A stretch of DNA of 64,000 bases, from positions 868,001 through 932,000 of the forward strand of contig NZ_FWFK01000001.1 in the NCBI RefSeq assembly GCF_900172265.1. Reading direction: 5' to 3'. The position numbers and the translations under genes are program-made. Below are positions 1 to 9,571 of this stretch, in pieces. Under the pieces are notes generated by a model. That model searched no databases, was not told the origin of the DNA, and saw only the letters and a program-made list of their open reading frames with translations. The first letter of the stretch is position 1. Each line of letters opens with the position of its first letter. Source of the stretch: Roseivivax jejudonensis (GTDB lineage: Bacteria > Pseudomonadota > Alphaproteobacteria > Rhodobacterales > Rhodobacteraceae).

Positions 1-3000
1 GAGAAGCCGCCGACGAGGTAGGGGCCCCGAGGCTGAACCTGCTTCATCTCGGCGATGTAGTCGCTCGCCGCCTCGGCCAGCGTCGCGTGCGGCGCCTCGT
101 CACCATAGAGCCCCTTGGCCTGCAGCCCGTAGAACGGCCGGTCGGCCCCGAGCAGGTGCGCGAGGTGGCGCAGGTTGAGCACATTGCCGAACATCCCGGC
201 GACGAGGAAGAACGGCGTCTGCGCCCCGCCCTCTCCGTCGTGCATCGCGACGATGTGCTTGAACCGCCGTTCCGGCCGGGTCTGGGCCGGCGTTTCGCCC
301 GCGCCGCCGGTCCGCTCCTCGATCAGCGCGGCGCAGGCCCGGATCGTGGGCGCCTCGAACAGGATCGAGATCGGGAAATCGACGCGATATGCCTTGCGGA
401 TCATCGCGAACAGCCGGACCGCGATCAGGCTGTGCCCGCCGAGATCGAAGAAGCTGTCCTCGACGCCGACGCGGGACACGCCAAGAAGCTCCTCCCAGTA
501 GCCGGCGAGCGTCTTCTCGATCTCGGTCTCCGGCGCGGCGTAGTCGCTGTCGAGTTCGGGGCGCTCGAAGGTCTGGCCGGCGCCGCGCGCCTCCACGCTC
601 TGGCCCGCCTGACGGGTCAGCGCATCGAGGTCCATCGACGACACCACCACCTGGCTCGGTCCGGCGGCCATGGCGCGCGCGAAGGCGTCCGCGCCCTCCT
701 CGGGCCGGATCCCCTGTTCCAGGTTGTGGGCCAGCCGCTCTTCGGCCGGCGACAGCGGCTGAAGGCCGGCACCCGCCTCGGTCTCGATCTCCGCCGCGGT
801 CACCTTCTGCGGCGCCGCGAGCCGGGCCGCGTCGTCGAGCCGACGGATCGTGAAGCCCTCGATCTCCACAAGAACGGTTCCGTCCGGCGCCGCCAGCGTC
901 ACGTCGAACCGCGCGCTCTCGCCGTCGGCGCGGTTGTCGCCGGCATTGCGTACGTGGCTCACGATCCGTTCGCCCAGCGGCGCGTGGACGCGCACGCGTC
1001 CGTAGGACACCGGAACCCACAGATGCGTCGGGCGATACCCGGCAATCAGCTCCATCGCCCAGCCCGTCGCGATATCGAGGAGCGCGGGATGCAGCACGCA
1101 GCCGTCCTCGCGCGCCTCTCGCGGCAGCGACAGTTCGGCCACGCCTTCGCCGTCGCGGTGCGCGCGGCGATCCAGCACGCGCCAGCGCGGACCGAACGAC
1201 AGGTGCACCTCCTGCCCGGTGACGAGCTTGCGGCCCTCCGCGCTTTCCTGCGCCGGGCCGAGCCGCGACCACAGCGCGGCGACGTCGATCCGGCGCGGCG
1301 CGGGCCGGTGGCCCAGCGCGATGAAACCCTGCGCCGCCGGCACGAACCCGGTCTTCCCGCCGGCTGTGGCGTCGGCCAACAGCTCGAAGCCATAGCCGGC
1401 CTCATTCCGGGTCAGGCGCACGCGCACGTCCCGCGCTCCGCCCGCGGGCACGGCCACGGCGCGAAGGAACGTCAGGTCGCGCAACTCGAACGCCGCACCT
1501 TCTCCCTGCGCCGCCATCGCGTGCGCCGCGAGCGTGAGCGATCCCGTCCCGGGAAGCAGCGCCTCGCCTGCCGCGGTGCGATGTTCGTCGATGATCCAGT
1601 CGGCTTCGGACACCCGCGTGTCGAACGTGCGTCGGCCCTCCCGGTCAAAGCTCGCCGTGCCCAGAAGCGGCAGGCCGGTGTCCGCCCTGGGGGCGGGCTC
1701 AACCTCGCCCGTGCGCGCGGCCACCGCCTCGGCCGCCATGCCGACCTCCGACCAGATGCCCCAGTTGAGCGCGACCACGCGCGTGCGCCCGCCGGCCCGT
1801 GCCCGGGCAAAGGCGTTGAGATACTCGTTCGCCGCGACGTAATCGACCTGCCCGGCCGGCGCCGTCACGGTGGACGAGGACGAAAACAGCGCCATCCAGT
1901 TCAGCGACCCGTCCGGGAACAGCCGGCCGAGCACGTCTGTCCCGTGGATCTTCGGCGTGAACACGTCCTCGACGCTCGCCGGGCTCTTCGACAGGAGCGG
2001 CGCGTCTGCGATCACGCCGGCGCCGTGGATCACGGCCTCGACGGGCCCCAGCCGCGACTCGATCTCGGTCAGCGCGGCACGCATCTCGTCCTCGTTGCAG
2101 ACGTCGGCCGCGAGGCACAGAACCTCTGCGCCCGCGGCTTCTAGCGTCTCGACCGCGCGGATGCGGCGCGCGATTCGATCCTGCGGCGCGTGCCGCTTGA
2201 GGTAGAGATCCCAGTCCTCCCGCGCGGGCAAAGCGCCGCGGGCGACGAGCGCGATCTTGGCCCCCCGCGCGGCAAACGCGCGCGCAAGCGTCAGGCCGAT
2301 CCCGCCGAAACCGCCGGTCAGCAGCACCACTCCCGCATCCGGCAGCGGCGCCTCGGGAAGCGCCCGCGGCTTCATCGCGCATTCGAAACGGCGGCCGTCG
2401 CGCAGCGCGGCGATGCGATCGCCAGGCTCCGACAACAGCTCTTCCAGGATCCCGGTGACGAGCGCCCCGCGCTCCGCCGTACTGCGGCGCTTCCGGGGCG
2501 GCAGCGCAACGTCGAGGGTCGAGACATGCACGCCGGGAAGCTCGCGCGGGATCACCCGCGCCGGGCCCGCGATCGTCGCCTTGGCCGGATCGCTCAGCAC
2601 CTCGTCGCGCACCCGCGCGGCACCGTTCGTGACGATGGTGATCGGCAGCGGCTTCGGCAGCGCCTCGTCGGCGATCGCCTGTGCCAGGAACAGGAGCGCA
2701 TAAAAGCCCTGCTCCTGCAGCCGGTGAAAGAAACTCGATCCCGGGCGGTGATCCGTGCCGGAGGTCAGCAGCCAGAAATGCGCAATGCGCGTCGGTACGT
2801 GCCCCTGCCGGACGAGATCCTGAATCAGCAGGTCGTAGCCTTCGCGCCCGCGTTCCGGTGCGATCAGGTAACGGGTGTCCGACAGGCGGGTGAACATGTC
2901 GCCCGGCGACACCTCGATCACCGTGTGGCCCGCGCCGCGCAGGCGCGCGGTCGCCTCCGCCGCGACGCCGGCCTCGTCCATGAACATCAGCCAGGTCTGC

Positions 3001-5801
3001 GGCTCGGCGTCGCCGAGCCCGTGGGTCACGTCGACCTCGACGGCGGCCCCGCGCGGGCGCCACACCGGAGCCCAGCCCCACTGCGCCACGTCGTCGATCC
3101 GGGGCAGGAAGACCTCCTCGCCCTCGGCGCGCGCCTCGCCCGGCGCGATGAAATACGGGCTGCGCTGGAAGGCGTAGGTGGGCAGTACGACGCGGTTGCG
3201 CCGGCCCTCGCCCCAGACCTGCGCCCAGTCGGCCTCGTAGCCAAGCGCCCAGAGCCGGCCCAGCACCTCGAGGAAGTAGCGGTCGTCCGCGATGTCCTCG
3301 TCGGGGTGGCGCAGGCTCGACAGCACCGCGTTCGCGGTCACGTTGCCATGCTGGCGCGCGAGCGAGGACAGCGCCTTGCCCGGCCCGACCTCGAGCAGAA
3401 CGCGGTTGTCCGACGCGAGCGCACCGACGCAATCGGCGAAATGCACCGTGCCGCGCAGGTGTTCGACCCAGTAGTCGGGTGACGTCGCCTCGGCGTCGGT
3501 CATCCAAGTTCCGGTCCGGTTCGAAGTGAGCGGAATGGCCGGCGGTGAAAGTTGAATATTCTGAAGATACGACCGGAATTCGTCGAGTATCGGTTCGAGC
3601 ATCCGGCTGTGCGCGGCGATGTCGATCGCGATCCTCCGGCACTCGATCTCCTCCGCGGCAAGCTCGGCCTCGAGGCGGTCCAGCGCCGCTTTCGGTCCGG
3701 AGGCGACGGACAGCCCGGGCGCGTTCTCCGCCCCGAGATCGAGATCCTTGGGCAGCCGTGCGCGCAGCGTCTCGGCCGGCAGCGCGACCGACAGCATCCC
3801 GCCCTCGGGCACGCGGTCGAACAGCGTGCCGCGCAGATGCACGAGGCCGATGCAATCCTCGAACGACATGACGCCGGCGACGCAGGCCGCCGCGTTTTCG
3901 CCCATGGAGTGACCGGCCAGCGCGGCCGGACGCACGCCCCAGCTCTGCCAGAGTTCGGCCAAAGCCACCTCGACGACCAGGATCAGCGGAAGCTGCACCG
4001 ACGGCCGCAGCAGCCGCGCTTCGGCGGCCGCGCGGTCGCCCTCGGGAAAGAGATCGGCGCGCGGATCCGACCCCGTCAGCGTCGCGAGATGATCGAGGCC
4101 GCGATCCATCCATTCGGCAAAGACCGGCTCGGTCTCGTAGAGATCGCGCGCCATGCCGGCATATTGCGCGCCGCCGCCCGGAAACAGGAACGCCACGTCC
4201 GGCGCATCGAGCGCCTGGTGGTCGTGCACCCGGCGCGGATCGCCGGCCTCCAGCAGTTCGGCCGCCTCGGCATGCGTTTCCGCCACGACGATGCGCCGCC
4301 GCTCGAACGCCCGCCGCCCCTCCTTCAGGGTCCAGGCGATATCGGCCAGCGGCTGCTCGGGGCTGGACCTGAGATGCCCGGCCAGCCGCGCGGCATTGGC
4401 GTCGAGCGCGGCCTTCGACCGTCCCGACAGCGTGAGGATCTGAAACGGGAACGCCCCCTCTTCCGAGGCGGGTCGCACCGGCGCCTCTTCCAGCACCACG
4501 TGCGCGTTCGTCCCGCCCACGCCGAGCGAGTTGACGCAGGCCCGACGCGGCCCGTCCGCGACCCAGTCCGTCAGGCGGTCATTGACGCGGAACGGCGAGC
4601 CCTCGAAGTCGATCGCCGGGTTCGGCGCCTCGAACCCGAGCGACGGTGGCATCTGGCGATTGTGCAGCGCGAGCGACGCCTTGATGAGCGACGCGACGCC
4701 CGCGGCGGTGTCGAGATGGCCGATATTGGTCTTTACCGACCCGATGCGGCAGGTGCCGACGGCATCGCTGGTCTCGCGGAAGGCCTGCGTCAACGCCGAC
4801 ACCTCGATCGGATCGCCGAGATAGGTGCCCGTGCCGTGGCATTCGACGTAGCCCACCGTCTCGGCGCTCACGCCCGCCACGGCCAGCGCTTCGGCCACCG
4901 CCTGGGCCTGTCCGTCGACAGATGGCGCGAGGTAGCCGGCCTTGGCCGCGCCGTCATTGTTGACCGCGCTGCCCTTGATGACCGCCCAGATATGGTCGCC
5001 GTCCGCCTGAGCGTCGGCAAGGCGGCGCAACGCCACCACGCCCGCGCCCGAGCCGAACACGGTGCCCTGCGCGCGGTGGTCGAACGCGTGGCAGGCCCCG
5101 TCGGGCGACAGGATCTCGTTCTCCTTGTAGAGATAGCCGCGGCCCTGCGGCAGCTCGATCGTCACGCCGCCGGCCAGCGCCATGTCGCACTCGCCGTTGA
5201 GCAGCGCCTGCACCGCGTAATGCGTCGCCACGAGAGAGGTCGAACACGCCGTCTGAAGATTGATCGACGGCCCGGTAAGGTTCAGCACGTGGCTGAGCCG
5301 GGTCGTCATGAAATCCTTGTCGTTGCCCGTATGGCGCAACAGGAACATGCCCGTCCGCTCCACCAGGTCGGGATTCGAGCAGACGTTGAAATAGAAATAC
5401 GATCCCATCCCACAGCCGGCGAACACGCCGATGCGCCCGTCGAAGCCCTCGGGCACATGACCGGCGCTCTCCAGCGCCTCCCACGCGGTCTCGAGAAAGC
5501 GGCGGTGCTGGGGGTCCATGATCGCCGCGTCCTTGGGCGACAGGCCGAAGAACTCGGAATCGAACATCTCGAACCCGTCGAGCGGCGCGGCGAACGGCAC
5601 GTAGTCGCGGTGACGCATGAGACCGGGGCGTTCCCCAGCCGCGATCAGCTCGTCCTCGGAGAGCCGGCGAATCGACGAGATGCCGTCGCGCAGATTGCGC
5701 CAATACGCGGCCACGCTGTCAGAGCCCGGCAAATGGGCCGCCATTCCGACGATTGCGATATCTGTCTCGGCCGTCCGCGCGCCGTCACTCGTGTCGCTCA
5801 T
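1..5801 (-). CDS. Single-module type I polyketide synthase (KS-AT-KR-DH-ACP-TE), 3' end beyond the left edge
   Basis: Condenses, reduces and dehydrates an acyl chain on a carrier protein in the cytoplasm. At least 1933 residues are visible. In order: ketosynthase (about 12-440; active Cys in TACSTS near 184, then CHGTGT and KTNIGH), acyltransferase (about 510-830; GHSMGE near 630), a ketoreductase with its structural half (about 900-1375; TGGFGGIG near 1160, VDYVAAN near 1320), a dehydratase (HRTAAGEALLP near 1406, matching HxxxGxxxxP), an acyl carrier protein (LGGHSL near 1785, Ser for phosphopantetheine) and the start of a thioesterase, cut just after GGFS. The AT specificity region reads AAHS, so malonyl or methylmalonyl cannot be decided. 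The ATG has only a loose GAGGGTGAG upstream. DH after KR differs from the usual DH-ER-KR order. A flippase and glycosyltransferases lie upstream. Family certain; product unknown. Confidence 0.93.
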   Translation of the reverse strand, partial: MSDTSDGARTAETDIAIVGMAAHLPGSDSVAAYWRNLRDGISSIRRLSEDELIAAGERPGLMRHRDYVPFAAPLDGFEMFDSEFFGLSPKDAAIMDPQHRRFLETAWEALESAGHVPEGFDGRIGVFAGCGMGSYFYFNVCSNPDLVERTGMFLLRHTGNDKDFMTTRLSHVLNLTGPSINLQTACSTSLVATHYAVQALLNGECDMALAGGVTIELPQGRGYLYKENEILSPDGACHAFDHRAQGTVFGSGAGVVALRRLADAQADGDHIWAVIKGSAVNNDGAAKAGYLAPSVDGQAQAVAEALAVAGVSAETVGYVECHGTGTYLGDPIEVSALTQAFRETSDAVGTCRIGSVKTNIGHLDTAAGVASLIKASLALHNRQMPPSLGFEAPNPAIDFEGSPFRVNDRLTDWVADGPRRACVNSLGVGGTNAHVVLEEAPVRPASEEGAFPFQILTLSGRSKAALDANAARLAGHLRSSPEQPLADIAWTLKEGRRAFERRRIVVAETHAEAAELLEAGDPRRVHDHQALDAPDVAFLFPGGGAQYAGMARDLYETEPVFAEWMDRGLDHLATLTGSDPRADLFPEGDRAAAEARLLRPSVQLPLILVVEVALAELWQSWGVRPAALAGHSMGENAAACVAGVMSFEDCIGLVHLRGTLFDRVPEGGMLSVALPAETLRARLPKDLDLGAENAPGLSVASGPKAALDRLEAELAAEEIECRRIAIDIAAHSRMLEPILDEFRSYLQNIQLSPPAIPLTSNRTGTWMTDAEATSPDYWVEHLRGTVHFADCVGALASDNRVLLEVGPGKALSSLARQHGNVTANAVLSSLRHPDEDIADDRYFLEVLGRLWALGYEADWAQVWGEGRRNRVVLPTYAFQRSPYFIAPGEARAEGEEVFLPRIDDVAQWGWAPVWRPRGAAVEVDVTHGLGDAEPQTWLMFMDEAGVAAEATARLRGAGHTVIEVSPGDMFTRLSDTRYLIAPERGREGYDLLIQDLVRQGHVPTRIAHFWLLTSGTDHRPGSSFFHRLQEQGFYALLFLAQAIADEALPKPLPITIVTNGAARVRDEVLSDPAKATIAGPARVIPRELPGVHVSTLDVALPPRKRRSTAERGALVTGILEELLSEPGDRIAALRDGRRFECAMKPRALPEAPLPDAGVVLLTGGFGGIGLTLARAFAARGAKIALVARGALPAREDWDLYLKRHAPQDRIARRIRAVETLEAAGAEVLCLAADVCNEDEMRAALTEIESRLGPVEAVIHGAGVIADAPLLSKSPASVEDVFTPKIHGTDVLGRLFPDGSLNWMALFSSSSTVTAPAGQVDYVAANEYLNAFARARAGGRTRVVALNWGIWSEVGMAAEAVAARTGEVEPAPRADTGLPLLGTASFDREGRRTFDTRVSEADWIIDEHRTAAGEALLPGTGSLTLAAHAMAAQGEGAAFELRDLTFLRAVAVPAGGARDVRVRLTRNEAGYGFELLADATAGGKTGFVPAAQGFIALGHRPAPRRIDVAALWSRLGPAQESAEGRKLVTGQEVHLSFGPRWRVLDRRAHRDGEGVAELSLPREAREDGCVLHPALLDIATGWAMELIAGYRPTHLWVPVSYGRVRVHAPLGERIVSHVRNAGDNRADGESARFDVTLAAPDGTVLVEIEGFTIRRLDDAARLAAPQKVTAAEIETEAGAGLQPLSPAEERLAHNLEQGIRPEEGADAFARAMAAGPSQVVVSSMDLDALTRQAGQSVEARGAGQTFERPELDSDYAAPETEIEKTLAGYWEELLGVSRVGVEDSFFDLGGHSLIAVRLFAMIRKAYRVDFPISILFEAPTIRACAALIEERTGGAGETPAQTRPERRFKHIVAMHDGEGGAQTPFFLVAGMFGNVLNLRHLAHLLGADRPFYGLQAKGLYGDEAPHATLAEAASDYIAEMKQVQPRGPYLVGGF

Positions 5802-5988
5802 ACCCACTCACCCTCGGTCCATGAGGCGGAGCCCTAGACCCGGAATGCGCGTGAAATGCGGCAAAATCTGGATCATGGCCCGCTGACCGCCCCGGACGGA
5901 CCGCGATTCTAATGACTTCGTCCAATTTGTGACACGATACCAGTTTGTTCGGCGGTTGTCGCCAGATTGCTGCAATGCGGCGTCATTC

Positions 5989-7350
5989 TTAGCCGCTGGC
6001 CAGATCCGCGATCGCAGTGCCGTTCAGCGCAAGCGCCAGCGCCACGATCAGCGCGCCGAGGATACAGCCGCCCGCGTCGTGCAGCGGATCCCACACGCCC
6101 GACCGCCGCGCGAGCCATGTGACCACGGGATAGATCATGATCTGCGCCACGCCTTGCCCGATCAGCGCCCCGAGCAGCCCGCCCGCCTCGAGCCCGATCA
6201 GCAGGCCGGCGACCATGAACACGGCCTTGGCGAGCGACAGCACGAAGAAGCGCCGCGAATCGCCGGCCGCCAGCGCCGCCTGATCGTATGTCAGGCCGAT
6301 GATCTGCGGGATCTGCGTCAGCGCGAGAACGACGACAACGGCACCGGCCAGATGGTAGCGCGGATCGTAGAGCAGCTCGACAAGCCACACCCCGAGGCAC
6401 GCGGCCAGCGCCGACAGCATCAGCAGCGCGCCGGTGACCAGCGTCCGCATCCGGCGCAGCTTCGCGAAGTTCTCCCGGCTCTCGGCCGGCGGCGCCTCGC
6501 GGTAGATCGGGATCAGGACGCGGCCGACCACCATCAGCCCGAGCAGCATCGGAAACGACGCGAGGAAATAGCCGATGTTGTAGACGCCGAAGACATCGAG
6601 CGGCAGGTATCGCCCGATCAGGAGCTTGTCGGCCTGGTGCGAGATGAAGCCGCACACGGTCGCGAGAAAGATCCACTTGCCAAAGCTTACCAGCTCGCGC
6701 GCCGCCGGCCGCTCGAGCCGGAACCGGTTGCGCGCGCCCGGCAGGAACAGATCCAGAAGCACGAGCTTGGCCAACGCCGTCACGAGGTTCGACGCGACGA
6801 GCGCCCAGACCGAGCGGAAGATCAACGCGAAGGCGATTGCCACGATCAGCCCGGCGACCTGGCTCGCGATCTCGATGACGGTGACACGCCCGAGCATCAG
6901 ATGTCGTCCGGCCGTGTCGAGCCGTGTGGGATTGAACCCGGCGATCAACAGCGTCAGGCCCGCCACGGGCAGAAGCTGTACAAGCTGCGGCTCGGCATAG
7001 ATCTGCGCCATCGGCCAGGCGAGCGCCGCCGCGAACGCGGCGAGGCAGATCCCGCGCCCCACCTGGATCGTCCAGGCCGTATCGAGAAAATCGGGATCGT
7101 CGCCGCGCTTCGACTGCAGGATCGCAGGCGTCACGCCGACATCCGAGAACATGGCGAGCCCCGTGAGGAACACCAGCACCAGCGCCATAAGGCCGAACGC
7201 CTCGGGAAACAGGAGCCGCGTCAGAACCAGGTTGGACAGCAGGCGCAGCGCCTGCATCGAGCCGAACCCGCCGACCGTCAGCATCGAGGACCGCAGGGCG
7301 CGCGCCGTCAACGACGCGCCGCGGAACCGCTCCAGCAGCGCCATCCTCAT
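5989..7350 (-). CDS. Polysaccharide/lipid-linked oligosaccharide flippase (Wzx-like, PST family)
   Basis: An integral membrane protein of 453 residues built almost entirely of hydrophobic helices (about a dozen), with the length and the N-terminal pattern LRLLSNLVLTRLLFPEAFG typical of polysaccharide-biosynthesis exporters in the MATE-like superfamily. Such proteins flip undecaprenyl-linked sugar units, or similar lipid-linked glycans, across the inner membrane. Its ATG overlaps the stop of the upstream glycosyltransferase 2 gene by 4 bases (ATGA), so the two are translationally coupled, and the polyketide synthase follows 187 bases downstream on the same strand. This suggests that a glycan or glycolipid is made and exported by the locus. 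The substrate cannot be read from the sequence. Confidence 0.85.
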   Translation of the reverse strand: MRMALLERFRGASLTARALRSSMLTVGGFGSMQALRLLSNLVLTRLLFPEAFGLMALVLVFLTGLAMFSDVGVTPAILQSKRGDDPDFLDTAWTIQVGRGICLAAFAAALAWPMAQIYAEPQLVQLLPVAGLTLLIAGFNPTRLDTAGRHLMLGRVTVIEIASQVAGLIVAIAFALIFRSVWALVASNLVTALAKLVLLDLFLPGARNRFRLERPAARELVSFGKWIFLATVCGFISHQADKLLIGRYLPLDVFGVYNIGYFLASFPMLLGLMVVGRVLIPIYREAPPAESRENFAKLRRMRTLVTGALLMLSALAACLGVWLVELLYDPRYHLAGAVVVVLALTQIPQIIGLTYDQAALAAGDSRRFFVLSLAKAVFMVAGLLIGLEAGGLLGALIGQGVAQIMIYPVVTWLARRSGVWDPLHDAGGCILGALIVALALALNGTAIADLASG

Positions 7351-8240
7351 CGGCCGCGGCTCCAGCCCGCCCCGGCACCGGCAGGTCCGAACCGGACGGC
7401 CAGCGCGACCCCGGAATAGACGGCGAAGCCCACCGGATCGCGCAGCGCGAGCCGAAGCTTGCGCGCGGCCGGGAAGGCCGGCTTGTCGTCATTGGCCAAG
7501 AGGGCAGGGTAGCGTCGCGCGATCTCTTCGACGCCGCGGTCCTGCCGTCGCCGCACGCGCACCAGCGCCGGCCAGCCCGACACCACCGGCCAGCGATAGG
7601 CCGCCGGAACGGCGATCCGCTCGCCCGGGGCGAAGTGCAGGCGGACGAAGGTGTCGTCCGACACGATGTCGGGAAACGCGTCCCAGCGCGCCCGCCCGGC
7701 GGCGTTCACCGCGAAAAGACCGCAGCCGGGCACGCCGGTCGCCATGAACGGCACCTGCGCCCAGATCCGCGCATAGGCGCGGCTTGCCGCGCTGGCGGGC
7801 GCGACCATCCGCAGGGTGCCCGAGGCATATCGCGGCGCGACGGTGTCCAGCGCCTCGGCCAGTTGCGGCAGCAGCGCCGGCGTCACCTCCACGTCGGCGT
7901 CGAGATAGACCCGGATCGGCGCGCGCACCGCCGCGTCCCCGGCATTGAGCGCAGGCAGCTTGCCGCCCTCGGCGCGGTCGATGACGCTCAGGGACCAGCC
8001 GCGCGCCTCGAACGCCGGCTGCATCGCCTCGGCGCGCGCGACGGTTGCGTCGCGACAGCCGTTGGCCACCACCACAACCTCGACCCCGCCCGGCACCGGC
8101 TCGGACTCCGCGACCGCCGACAGGCAACGGGCGATCAGCCGCTCCTCGTTCGAGGCCGGGACGATCACGGCAAGCGCCGGCGGCACATCATCTGCGGGGT
8201 GGTTCAATCCGGTCACACTCGTCGACTTTCGGTCCGGCAC
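7347..8240 (-). CDS. Glycosyltransferase family 2
   Basis: A GT-A fold transferase of about 297 residues. It starts with the nucleotide-binding strand LAVIVPASNEE, has the metal-binding DxD as YLDADVEV near residue 110, and a SDDTFVR segment at the place of the acceptor-side acidic motif. A hydrophobic stretch near the C terminus (GFAVYSGVALAVRF) may anchor it to the membrane. The start used is GTG at 8240; no good ribosome binding site precedes it, and a GTG 24 bases further in is an alternative. It overlaps the flippase gene by 4 bases and is divergent from the family 4 glycosyltransferase at 8348, so the region 8241-8347 should hold both promoters. Sugar donor and acceptor are unknown. Confidence 0.86.
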   Translation of the reverse strand: MPDRKSTSVTGLNHPADDVPPALAVIVPASNEERLIARCLSAVAESEPVPGGVEVVVVANGCRDATVARAEAMQPAFEARGWSLSVIDRAEGGKLPALNAGDAAVRAPIRVYLDADVEVTPALLPQLAEALDTVAPRYASGTLRMVAPASAASRAYARIWAQVPFMATGVPGCGLFAVNAAGRARWDAFPDIVSDDTFVRLHFAPGERIAVPAAYRWPVVSGWPALVRVRRRQDRGVEEIARRYPALLANDDKPAFPAARKLRLALRDPVGFAVYSGVALAVRFGPAGAGAGWSRGR

Positions 8241-8347
8241 ACGCGCGGGTCATGCCAGCCGAGTGTGGCCAAGCGATGAAAAATCATGAAGTCTCGCCGC
8301 ATCCTGGGACGCTGCACATCCTGCATCAAATCGAATAGGCGGTGGTC

Positions 8348-9562
8348 GTGACCCGACCCTTGCGGATCGGATATCTCGTGCCCGAATTTCCGGGCCAAAG
8401 TGACATCTTTTTCTGGCGCGAGGTCAAGGCGCTGGAGCGGATGGGCCACGAGGTCCGGGTATTGTCGACACGCATGCCGCAGGCCTCGGCAATCGCCCGC
8501 GACTGGGGCCCCGCGGCGGCAGCGCGCACGCGGTACCTCTCGCGCGTCGATCCCGTGGCCGCAGCGCGCGGCGCGGCATACCTCGCGCGGCGCGGGCTTC
8601 CGCTGTCGACGCTCCTGGGCGGCCCGCGCCTTGCCGCCGATCTGGCCGTGGCGCTCGCCGCTGCATGGCGCCTGGCCGAGACGGCGACGGCCGACGATCT
8701 GGCGCATGTCCACGTCCAGAGCGGCGGACGCGCCGCGCTGATCGCGGCGCTCGCCGCTCGGATGGACGGGCCGTCCTACTCGCTGGCGCTGCACAGGCCA
8801 CTGACCGACGATCGCGCCGGCCAGCCGATCAAGTGGGCCGAGGCGGCCTTTGCCACCTTCGCCACCAGCGCGCTCATGGCCGAGGCCGAAGACAGGCTCG
8901 GCGCCGCGCTGCCAGAGCGGCGGCTGGTGCTGCCGGTCGGCCTCGACACCGGCGCCCTGCAACGGGACACACCGTATTCGCCGGTGCGCCACGGGCGTCC
9001 GATGCGGCTTTTCGCGTGCGGCGATCTCGTGCCCGAGAGCCGGCATCACGATCTCGTCTCGGCGGTGCGTCAGCTTCTGGACATGGGGGTCGATGTCAGG
9101 CTGGAGATCGCCGGCGAGGACCCCGAGGGCGGAAGCGGCTTTCGCCGCGCGCTCGAGGCCCACATCAAGCAACTGCACCTGCGCGATCACGTGCGGCTTC
9201 TTGGCGCGCTCGACGATGCGGCGCTTCGGGCCCAGTTCCTCGACGCCGACGCGATGGTCCTTGCCAGCGGTCGCGCGCCGCTCGAACGTGGGCTGATGGA
9301 AGCGATGGCCTTCGGCGTTCCCGCGATCGCGGTCGATGCGGGCGGGGCCCGGGACATCATCAGGGACGGTCGCACCGGGATCCTCGTGCCGCCGGACAAT
9401 CCCGGCGCGCTCGCCCGCGCCATCCGGGACTTCGCCGGACAGCCGGACTACGCGTGCCGCCTTGCCGCGGCAGGCCGGGAACAGGTGGAAACGCAGTTCG
9501 CGCTCGACCGCTGCGCGGCGCAACTCGTCGGCGAGATCGCGCGAACGGTCGACGCGCGCTGA
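8348..9562 (+). CDS. Glycosyltransferase family 4
   Basis: A GT-B fold retaining glycosyltransferase. The N-terminal domain opens with RIGYLVPEFPGQSDIFFWREV, typical of group-1 transferases of exopolysaccharide loci. The C-terminal domain has the donor-site region around residue 310 (E-RGLMEAMAFGVPAIAVDAGG), matching the E-x7-E pattern with the following glycine pair. I chose the GTG at 8348 because AGGCGG lies about 7 bases before it; a GTG at 8342 in the same frame would overlap that site. It is divergent from the flippase/GT2 pair and probably takes part in the same surface-glycan or glycolipid pathway. It ends 9 bases from the stop of the convergent glycosidase-like gene. Confidence 0.88.
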   Translation: MTRPLRIGYLVPEFPGQSDIFFWREVKALERMGHEVRVLSTRMPQASAIARDWGPAAAARTRYLSRVDPVAAARGAAYLARRGLPLSTLLGGPRLAADLAVALAAAWRLAETATADDLAHVHVQSGGRAALIAALAARMDGPSYSLALHRPLTDDRAGQPIKWAEAAFATFATSALMAEAEDRLGAALPERRLVLPVGLDTGALQRDTPYSPVRHGRPMRLFACGDLVPESRHHDLVSAVRQLLDMGVDVRLEIAGEDPEGGSGFRRALEAHIKQLHLRDHVRLLGALDDAALRAQFLDADAMVLASGRAPLERGLMEAMAFGVPAIAVDAGGARDIIRDGRTGILVPPDNPGALARAIRDFAGQPDYACRLAAAGREQVETQFALDRCAAQLVGEIARTVDAR

Positions 9563-9571
9563 GCGCGGCGC

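Noticed and set aside
87-4113. Long open frames on both strands inside the PKS region (685, 804 and other residues)
   Set aside because: Shadows of the PKS. Their translations are Arg/Ala-rich and without motifs, as expected for off-frame reading of GC-rich genes; the frame with KS-AT-KR-DH-ACP motifs runs off the left edge.
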